A stretch of DNA of 59,142 bases, from positions 355,040-414,181 of the forward strand of contig NZ_BMRC01000005.1 in the NCBI RefSeq assembly GCF_014648435.1. The letters are read 5' to 3'. The stretch is from Nonomuraea spiralis (GTDB taxonomy: Bacteria > Actinomycetota > Actinomycetes > Streptosporangiales > Streptosporangiaceae). A program made the position numbers and the translations under genes. Under the pieces are notes generated by a model. That model saw nothing but the letters and a program-made list of their open reading frames with translations, did not search any database and had not been told where the DNA came from. Below are positions 50,192-57,107 of the stretch, piece after piece (the first letter of the stretch is position 1; each line of letters starts with the position of its first letter).

Positions 50192-53100
50192 CCTCGCACG
50201 ATCAGCCCGTCGCCGTGATCGCGATGGGACGTTTCCCGCTGGAGGTGGGCGCGGCCGAGGAGGCCGGGCACGATCCCGGGGCGCAGGCCGTCCGGCTGTA
50301 CGGCGGGGTGGGCAAGGCCTGCTCGGCGCTGCTGGCCGGGGAGTGCGAGCTGGCCGTGACCGACGCCGGCGAGCTGCCGCCGGGCACGCTGCGCGGCACC
50401 CTGGTCCTGCGGCTGCTCGACCGGGCGTTGCTCGACGGCGACCTGGTCCACCGGGTGATCTGGCCTGACGACCTTGAGGTGGAGGACGGTTATCCGCAGG
50501 TGCACGCCCCGGGCGACGGCCGCCCCCGGGTCGTGGTGTGGTCCGGCCGTACCCGCGAGGAGGCCGAGTCCGTACGGCGGAGCCTGGCCGGCTTCTTCGC
50601 CGGGCTGCCGGAGGACCGCTACGCCGACGCGGCCGGCACCCTGCAGCAGGGACGTGTCCACCACCCCGTGAGAGGTGCGGTGGTCTGCTGCGGCGCCGCC
50701 GAGGCCGCCCTCGCACTGGGCCGCGAGCACACCTACGAGCAGGGGCCGGTGCACCTGTCCGGCTCCGCCGAGGCGTCCGGCCTGTACGGCGTGGAACGCG
50801 TGTTCACCGAGGCCGTGGACGTGTGCGAGGAGGCCCTCGAAGCGCGCGGCGTCGAGGCGCCACCCGGCTTCACCGCCGCGTACGGGCTGGCCGCCACGCT
50901 CGCCGCCTGGGGCGTCCGGGCGCAGGCCCCGGATCCGGCGCTCCTCGCGGGCGACCGTCCGCTGGAGGACGTGCTCGGCACGCGGGAGACGGCCGGGACC
51001 GAGATCCCGGTGGGCGGCGACCTCGCCGGGCTGCTGGCCGCCGTGGCCAGGTTCTGGACGGGCGGCGGACGGGTGGACTGGGCCGCGCTCGACCCTGATC
51101 ATCCGCTGCAGCGTGTGCCCGTCCCGCGTCCGCAGCCGGAGTTGCCCGCCCCGGTGGAGGAGCCGCGTCCGCTGTCGGCGGTGCCGTACTCGTTCTGGGT
51201 GCTGGAGCAGCTCGCGCCGGACAGCGGCGTCTCGAACCTGGCGGTGGCGCTCAGGTTCGTGACACCGCTGCGCAGGCTGCCGCTGCAGATCGCGGTGAAC
51301 CGGCTGATCAAGCGGCATCCGGCGCTGCGCCTGCGGTTCCCCGTGGTGGACGGGACGCCCGTCAGGCACCTGGTGGCGCCCCAGGACGCCCAGCTCAAGG
51401 TCGAGACGCGGGCCACGACGGAGGAGACACTGGTCGCGGACCTGCGGTCCTTCCTGGACGAGCCCTTCGACCTGGGCCGCGACCTGCTCATCAGGGTGGG
51501 ACACTTCACGCTGCCCGACGGCGCCGGGACCGTGGTGTGCCTGGCCGGCCACCACATCATCATCGACGGCACCTCCATGCAGCTCCTGGTGGAGGAACTG
51601 GGCCGCTTCTACGACAGCCAGACCGGGCACGGCACGCTGCCCCCCGAGCTGGCGGGGCCCGCGCCGATGCTGGAGCCGTCGGAGCCGTCGGAGGAGTCGA
51701 TCGGCTACTGGCTGGACCGGCTCGACGGCGTGGACCCCGACGCCATGGTGCTGCCGGGGAGCAGGCACTCGCCGGTCCGTCCGACGTTCGCCGGTCACAC
51801 CTGCTCGTGGCAGGTGGACGACGAGACGGTGGCGGCCCTGGACGACCTGCGGGCCAGGCTGCGCACCACCGGCAACATCGTGCTGGCCACCGCCTTCCTG
51901 CTGACGTTGCGCGGGCACGGCGCCGGTCCTGACCTGGTGATCGGCATGCCGGTCAGCACCAAGACGGGCGAGGAGCACCGGCGCGTCGGCTACGCCGTGA
52001 GCACGCTGCCGCTGCGTGTCCACGTCGAGCTGGACGACGACTTCGAGCAGGTCGCCAGGCGCGTGGAGGAGGCGTTCGCGGACGGTGTCGAGCACGCCGG
52101 CGCCTCGGTGGAGGCGGTGCTGACCCGCCGTGGGCACGGCACGGACGACTGGCGGGTCCCGCTGTTCCGGCACATGTTCAACTACCGGCCCTGGAGCGAC
52201 GAGAAGGTGCACGTCCAGGGCGAGGTGCCCGGGTACGTCGACAACCTGATCGACCGCAGCCGCCTGGACATGCAGTGCAACGTCATCCAGGAGCCGGGCC
52301 GGCTGACCGTCCGCATGGTGCACAGCACCGAGGTGCACGACGAGGACGAGATCGCGGCGTTCACGGCCAGGATGTGCGCGGTGGTGCGGCGGGCGGCGCG
52401 CGGCCGGGTGCCGGACGTGCTCTCGCCGGCCGACCGGGCGCTGCTCGGCCGGGTCAACGACACACGCCGCGACTGGCCGGGCACGCTGGCCGGGCGCATC
52501 GTGCCGGGCCCGGCCGTGGCGGTGCGCGAGGGCGGCCGCGAGGTCGGCTACGACGAGCTGCTGGGGCGCGCGGCCGCGGTCCGCGACCTGCTGCGCGAGC
52601 GAGGGGTACGGCCCGGCGACGTCGTCGCCCTGGCCCTGGGCCGCTCGGCGGACCTGGTCGCGGCGGTGCTGGGCGTGTGGCAGGCCGGAGCGGCGTTCCT
52701 GCCGCTGGACGTGCGGCAACCGGAGTCGCGCCTGGCCTACCAGGTGGCCGACTCGGGTGCGCGGCTGGTCGTCGGGGCGGGCACGCCGCGGTGGGCGGGC
52801 GACACGCCGGTCACGCCGATGCCCGGCACGCTGGGGGAACCCGTACCGGTCGAGTACGGAAATATCGCCTATGTCATCTACACCTCCGGTTCCACCGGGC
52901 GGCCCAAGGGTGTGCAGGTCACGCACGGGAACCTGACGAACCTGGTGCTCGACTTCGCCGACCGGCTGGGCGCGCCCACCAGCGTCCTGTGGTCCACCAC
53001 CACCTCCTTCGACATCTCCTGGCTGGAACTGCTGTTGCCGCTGGCCTCCGGAGGCACCGTGGTCGTGGCCTCGGACGAGGACCAACTGCAGCCGGACCGG

Positions 53101-54141
53101 TTCCTGGAGCTGATCGCCGACACCGGCGTCCAGGTCGTACAGGCGACGCCGACCGCGTGGCGGCTGGTCGCGCCGGAAGCCCGGCGGGAGCTGGCCGGGC
53201 GCACGGTGTTGTGCGGCGGCGAGCCGATGCCCGCCGCCCTGGCCAGGGACCTGCTGGAGCTGGGCTGCCGGGTGTTCAACGTCTACGGCCCGACGGAGAC
53301 CACCATCTGGTCCACCGCCGCCGAGCTGCGCGAGCCGCCGCTCGATCCGGTCCCCGCGGGGGAGCCGCTGGCCAACACCCAGATCTTCGTCACCGATCCC
53401 GCGGGCCGTGAGCTGCCGCCGGGCGTGCCGGGCGAGTTGTGCGTCGCCGGCGCGGGAGTGAGCGCGGGCTACCTCGACCGGCCCGAGCTGACGGCCGAGC
53501 GCTTCGGGCAGCACGACCGGTACGGCAGGTTCTACCGGACCGGCGACCGCGCGCGCGTCCGCCACGACGGCACGCTGGAGCTCCTCGGCCGCGACGACCG
53601 GCAGATCAAGCTGCGCGGCCACCGCATCGAGCTCGGCGAGGTCGAGGCGGCACTGCACGAGCACGACGCGGTGCGGACGGCCGCGGTGATCCTCGACGGC
53701 GACCCGCAGACCGACGGACGGCTCGTCGCCTTCGTCGAGGTCACCGGCCAGGCCGCCGAGGAGGAGTTGTGGCGCTTCGCCAGGACGCGGCTGCCCGACT
53801 ACGCCGTCCCCACCCGCTACCTCGTCACCGACAGGCTCCCGACCACCGCCAACGGGAAGATCGCCTATCGCGAGCTGGTGGTGCCCGCCGACGACGGCGC
53901 CCCGGCGCGGGAGGCCGGCGACGGGCTGGTCCAGCAGGTGGTGGCGCTGTGGCGGGACGCGCTCAAGCGACCCGGCCTGGGCCCGCACGACAACTTCTTC
54001 CTCAACGGCGGCCACTCCGTACTGGCCGTGCGGCTGATCGGGCCGCTGGAGGAGCTGGCGGGGCGTGCCGTCTCGGTACGGGCCGTGTTCGACCATCCGA
54101 CGCCGGCCGAACTGGCCCAGCATCTGGGGGAGGCCCGATGA
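50188..54141 (+). CDS. NRPS: collapsed KS-AT-like segment, C, A (predicted glycine), PCP
   Basis: A 1,317-aa protein. Residues 1-320 retain PKS landmarks in order: KS opening QPVAVIAMGRFP, a shortened active-site block GKACSALLAGECELAVT, KS-AT linker VVVWSGRTREEAESVRRSLA, AT-like AYGLAATLAAWGVR and post-AT linker VDWAALDPDHPLQRVPVP; most of both catalytic cores is missing. Condensation domain about 330-750, HHxxxDG intact (H455-G461). Adenylation domain about 770-1230: A3 YTSGSTGRPKG, A5 NVYGPTETT, A7 YRTGD, A10 K1224. Aligned by eye to GrsA the ten-residue code reads D-I-L-Q-L-G-V-I-W-K, one change from the glycine code. PCP Ser1277. No TE or epimerase. Confidence 0.92.
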   Translation: MTSHDQPVAVIAMGRFPLEVGAAEEAGHDPGAQAVRLYGGVGKACSALLAGECELAVTDAGELPPGTLRGTLVLRLLDRALLDGDLVHRVIWPDDLEVEDGYPQVHAPGDGRPRVVVWSGRTREEAESVRRSLAGFFAGLPEDRYADAAGTLQQGRVHHPVRGAVVCCGAAEAALALGREHTYEQGPVHLSGSAEASGLYGVERVFTEAVDVCEEALEARGVEAPPGFTAAYGLAATLAAWGVRAQAPDPALLAGDRPLEDVLGTRETAGTEIPVGGDLAGLLAAVARFWTGGGRVDWAALDPDHPLQRVPVPRPQPELPAPVEEPRPLSAVPYSFWVLEQLAPDSGVSNLAVALRFVTPLRRLPLQIAVNRLIKRHPALRLRFPVVDGTPVRHLVAPQDAQLKVETRATTEETLVADLRSFLDEPFDLGRDLLIRVGHFTLPDGAGTVVCLAGHHIIIDGTSMQLLVEELGRFYDSQTGHGTLPPELAGPAPMLEPSEPSEESIGYWLDRLDGVDPDAMVLPGSRHSPVRPTFAGHTCSWQVDDETVAALDDLRARLRTTGNIVLATAFLLTLRGHGAGPDLVIGMPVSTKTGEEHRRVGYAVSTLPLRVHVELDDDFEQVARRVEEAFADGVEHAGASVEAVLTRRGHGTDDWRVPLFRHMFNYRPWSDEKVHVQGEVPGYVDNLIDRSRLDMQCNVIQEPGRLTVRMVHSTEVHDEDEIAAFTARMCAVVRRAARGRVPDVLSPADRALLGRVNDTRRDWPGTLAGRIVPGPAVAVREGGREVGYDELLGRAAAVRDLLRERGVRPGDVVALALGRSADLVAAVLGVWQAGAAFLPLDVRQPESRLAYQVADSGARLVVGAGTPRWAGDTPVTPMPGTLGEPVPVEYGNIAYVIYTSGSTGRPKGVQVTHGNLTNLVLDFADRLGAPTSVLWSTTTSFDISWLELLLPLASGGTVVVASDEDQLQPDRFLELIADTGVQVVQATPTAWRLVAPEARRELAGRTVLCGGEPMPAALARDLLELGCRVFNVYGPTETTIWSTAAELREPPLDPVPAGEPLANTQIFVTDPAGRELPPGVPGELCVAGAGVSAGYLDRPELTAERFGQHDRYGRFYRTGDRARVRHDGTLELLGRDDRQIKLRGHRIELGEVEAALHEHDAVRTAAVILDGDPQTDGRLVAFVEVTGQAAEEELWRFARTRLPDYAVPTRYLVTDRLPTTANGKIAYRELVVPADDGAPAREAGDGLVQQVVALWRDALKRPGLGPHDNFFLNGGHSVLAVRLIGPLEELAGRAVSVRAVFDHPTPAELAQHLGEAR

Positions 54142-54872
54142 CGCCGTGGTTCGTCCAGGTCAAGGAGGGGGAACGGGCGCTGGTCGCCTTCCCGCACGCG
54201 GGTGGGGGGCCGGCCTCGCTGGGCGAGCTCGCCGGACACCTCCCGCCCGAGGTGGGCCTGTGGTCGGTCAACCTGCCGGGGCGGCAGGCCAGGCTCGCCG
54301 AAGAGCCGCGGACCGACCTCGACGGGCTGGTCGAGGACCTGGCGCGCGAGCTCGCCGGGTGGCGCGAGCCGTACACGTTGTTCGGCTACTGCAGCGGGGC
54401 GTTGCTGGCCTACCTCGTCGGCCGTCGCGTGGTCGAGCTGGGCGGGCGGCCGGAACGGCTGATCGTCGGCTCGTTCGCCGCGCCGGACGTGACCCTGCTG
54501 CTGCGCCGCCTGCCGTCGCTGCCGTCGTGGTTGTTCTGGGAGCAGCTGATCGAGCTGGGCGGCGTCCCGCCGGAGCTGGCCGACCGGGAGGCGCTCTGGC
54601 CGGTGCTGGAGCCGGCGCTGCGCGCCGACTTCGGGCTGCTGGCCGGCTACCACCACCGCCCCGGGCCGCCGCTGCCGGTGCCCGTCTCCGTCCTGTACGG
54701 CGCCCGCGACGCCTCGCTGACCAGAGGCGGCCTGCTGGGCTGGCGGCGGCAGAGCGAGCACGGGCCCTCGCTGCGGGAACTCGACTCCACCCACTGGCTG
54801 GCCGAGGACACTCCAGACGTCCTGGCCGCCGCGATCTCTGAGGAGATGGGATGCGCCTCGGTTACAGCATGA
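54138..54872 (+). CDS. Type II thioesterase with Cys in the nucleophile elbow
   Basis: A 244-aa alpha/beta-hydrolase of the NRPS/PKS editing thioesterase group, opening ALVAFPHAGGGPASLGELAG. The nucleophile elbow is FGYCSGALLAY with Cys85 where Ser is normal (GHSMG); Asp191 (LYGARDASL) and His219 (LDSTHWLAED) complete the triad. It overlaps the NRPS stop by 4 bases (ATGA) and the next gene by 22. It should remove misloaded acyl groups from carrier proteins. The codon is TGC, two changes from the usual TCC/AGC context, so a sequencing slip is unlikely. Confidence 0.9.
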   Translation: MTPWFVQVKEGERALVAFPHAGGGPASLGELAGHLPPEVGLWSVNLPGRQARLAEEPRTDLDGLVEDLARELAGWREPYTLFGYCSGALLAYLVGRRVVELGGRPERLIVGSFAAPDVTLLLRRLPSLPSWLFWEQLIELGGVPPELADREALWPVLEPALRADFGLLAGYHHRPGPPLPVPVSVLYGARDASLTRGGLLGWRRQSEHGPSLRELDSTHWLAEDTPDVLAAAISEEMGCASVTA

Positions 54873-55870
54873 GCTACTGGGGTGGCGCGGGCCTCGGCCC
54901 GGCCGACCACCTGGCGCTGGTACGGGAGGCGGAGGCCCTCGGCTATTCGTCCGTGTGGGCGGCCGAGACGTACGGGACCGACCCGGCCGGCCTGCTGGCC
55001 TGGATCGCGGGCCAGACCGAGCGCATCGCGCTGGGCACCGGCGTGCTCCAGATGACGGGACGCAAACCCGTGGTCGCCGCGATGACGGCGGCCACCCTCG
55101 ACCAGCTCTCCGGCGGCCGCGCCCGGCTGGGCGTCGGCCTGTCCGGCCCGCAGGTGGTCGAGGGCTGGCACGGCGAACGCTTCGAACGGCCGCTGGCCCG
55201 CGCCCGCGACTACCTCCAGGTGGTGCGCAAGGCATTGCGGAGCGAGCCCGTACGGCACGACGGCGCCACGATGTCGCTGCCCCTGCCCGGCAGCGAGGGC
55301 AAGGAACTGACGCTGGCCGTCTCGCCGGTGCAGGAACGGCTGCCGGTCTACCTGGCCGCGATGGGCCCCAAGATGGTCGCGCTGGCCGGCGAGCTCGCCG
55401 ACGGCTGGCTGGCCATCCACTTCCCGCCCGACCACCTGGCCGAGATGGCCAAACACCTGAACGGCGCCGACCTCGACATCGCGCCCATGGTGCTCACCCT
55501 CGTCGAGGAGGACCAGGAGCTGGCCTACGACATGATGCGGCCCATGCTCGCCCTCTACCTCGGCGGCATGGGCTCACGCCGGACGAACTTCTACAATCGC
55601 CTGGCCGCCACGCTCGGCTTCGAGCAGGAGGCCGCCCGCATGCGGGAAGCCTTCCTGGACGGGCGGCAGGGCGAGGCCATGGCGATGTTGCCCGACGAGC
55701 TCGTGGACGCGATGACCATGTGCGGCCCCGCGGGCAAGGTGCGCGAGCGGATGGCGGCCTACCAGGAGGCGGGCGCGACCACGCTGATCGTCGGCCTGGT
55801 CACGCCCACCCGGCGGCTGCGCAGCCGTCAGCTGCGGCTCATTGCGAGTCTGGCGCCGGCATCCCGATGA
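54851..55870 (+). CDS. LLM-class flavin/F420-dependent oxidoreductase of the NRPS cluster
   Basis: A 339-aa luciferase-like TIM barrel. It opens MRLGYSMSYWGGAGLGPADH, has SVWAAETYGTDPAGLLAWIA, ERIALGTGVLQMTGRKPVVA and RARLGVGLSGPQVVEGWHGE, and is close to the F420-dependent 'LLM' oxidoreductases common in natural-product loci. AGGAG lies 5 nt before ATG 54851, inside the thioesterase gene (22-base overlap), so it is coupled to the NRPS operon. Its 3' end overlaps the convergent exporter by 32 bp. It probably oxidises the peptide or a precursor (inference). Confidence 0.9.
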   Translation: MRLGYSMSYWGGAGLGPADHLALVREAEALGYSSVWAAETYGTDPAGLLAWIAGQTERIALGTGVLQMTGRKPVVAAMTAATLDQLSGGRARLGVGLSGPQVVEGWHGERFERPLARARDYLQVVRKALRSEPVRHDGATMSLPLPGSEGKELTLAVSPVQERLPVYLAAMGPKMVALAGELADGWLAIHFPPDHLAEMAKHLNGADLDIAPMVLTLVEEDQELAYDMMRPMLALYLGGMGSRRTNFYNRLAATLGFEQEAARMREAFLDGRQGEAMAMLPDELVDAMTMCGPAGKVRERMAAYQEAGATTLIVGLVTPTRRLRSRQLRLIASLAPASR

Positions 55871-57107
55871 GCTTGGCCAGCGGCGACCAGGCCATCGCCG
55901 CGATCGGCACCAGCGCGCCGACGGCGATGACCACCCACAACGTCGTACGGGTCCCCAGGGCGCCGGCCAGCAGGCCCGCGCCCAGGGCGCCCAGCGGGGC
56001 GGGGATCAGGCCCAGCGAGTAGATCGAGGCCACCACGCGGCCCTGGAGGTGCGGCGGGGTGATCGTCTGCACCAGCGTGGTGTTGGTGACGAAGAAGATC
56101 TGCGAGCTGACGCCGCTGACCAGCTGCGCGACGACCAGCATGGCCACCGACGCCCAGACCGGCCCGATGGCCAGCGGGATGAGGAAGAGCGCCAGGTTGC
56201 CGTACACCATCGACCACACCAGCACCTTGCCGATCGCGTAGCGGCGCATCACCTTGACGGCGACCAGCGCCCCGATGATCGCGCCCACGCCGCCGCCGGC
56301 CAGGATGCTGCCGAACCACGCCGCGGGCACGCCCAGGTCGCGGATCACGTACAGGGCGTAGATCGAGTTCATCGAGCCCAGGATGAACAGCGAGTACACG
56401 GCCGAGGAGATGGCCAGCGGCCGGATCAGCTCGTGCCGCATCACCCAGCCCATGCCCTGCCAGATCGCCTTGTGCACCTGGCCGGGAGTGGTGTCGTCCG
56501 GCTCGGGGCGGGCTTCCGGCCGCTTGATCAGCGACACCGCCACCGCGGAGGCCAGGTACGACACCGCGTCGATGACCAGCAGCGCGGGCGCGGCGACCAC
56601 CTTCAGCAGCGCCGCGGCCAGGCCGGGCCCGAACGTCTGGGCGGCCGACTCGGTCAGCTGCAGCTTGGAGTTGCCCTCCAGGAAGTTCTCCCGCGGCACC
56701 AGGAACGGGAAGTAGCTGCGGTAGGCCGTCTGGAAGAGCGTGCTGAGCAGCCCGAGGGCGAAGATGACGCCGTAGATCCAGGCCAGCGTGAGCATGTCGG
56801 CGAACCACGCGACGGGGATCAGCATCAGCAGCACGAAACGCGCCACGTCCGTCCAGATCAGGATGGGCCGCTTGCGCACCCGGTCGGCCAGCACGCCGAA
56901 CAGGAGGAAGAACACCATCGGGAGCCGCAGCAGGAAGCCGACGACGCCCATCTCCGCCTCGGAGGCGTTCAGGACGGTGACCGCGATCACGGGGAACGCG
57001 AAGAGGCTGATCGCCGAGCCGAACTGCGACAGGCTCTGGCCCGCCCACAACCGCAGGAAGTCGGGGTACTTCCAGAGGCTCGTCTGCTCACTGGTCGGGG
57101 ATGCCAT
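55839..57107 (-). CDS. MFS exporter, EntS-like (MFS_3 family)
   Basis: A 422-aa transporter with 12 helices, opening PDFLRLWAGQSLSQFGSAIS, which is the MFS_3 signature shared with the enterobactin exporter EntS and macrolide exporters. LADRVRKRPILIWTDVARFV is motif A; ENFLEGNSKLQLTESAAQTF is characteristic of the family. ATG 57107 lies 20 bases inside the 3' end of the NRPS gene, so it is translationally coupled. It most likely exports the cluster product. Confidence 0.92.
   Translation of the reverse strand: MASPTSEQTSLWKYPDFLRLWAGQSLSQFGSAISLFAFPVIAVTVLNASEAEMGVVGFLLRLPMVFFLLFGVLADRVRKRPILIWTDVARFVLLMLIPVAWFADMLTLAWIYGVIFALGLLSTLFQTAYRSYFPFLVPRENFLEGNSKLQLTESAAQTFGPGLAAALLKVVAAPALLVIDAVSYLASAVAVSLIKRPEARPEPDDTTPGQVHKAIWQGMGWVMRHELIRPLAISSAVYSLFILGSMNSIYALYVIRDLGVPAAWFGSILAGGGVGAIIGALVAVKVMRRYAIGKVLVWSMVYGNLALFLIPLAIGPVWASVAMLVVAQLVSGVSSQIFFVTNTTLVQTITPPHLQGRVVASIYSLGLIPAPLGALGAGLLAGALGTRTTLWVVIAVGALVPIAAMAWSPLAKLIGMPAPDSQ

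Noticed and set aside
49177..54123. A 1,648-codon open frame on the minus strand opposite the SGNH hydrolase and NRPS genes
   Set aside because: It is the antisense shadow of clearly recognisable genes; its translation is Arg/Gly/His-rich without domains, and such frames are expected in very GC-rich DNA.
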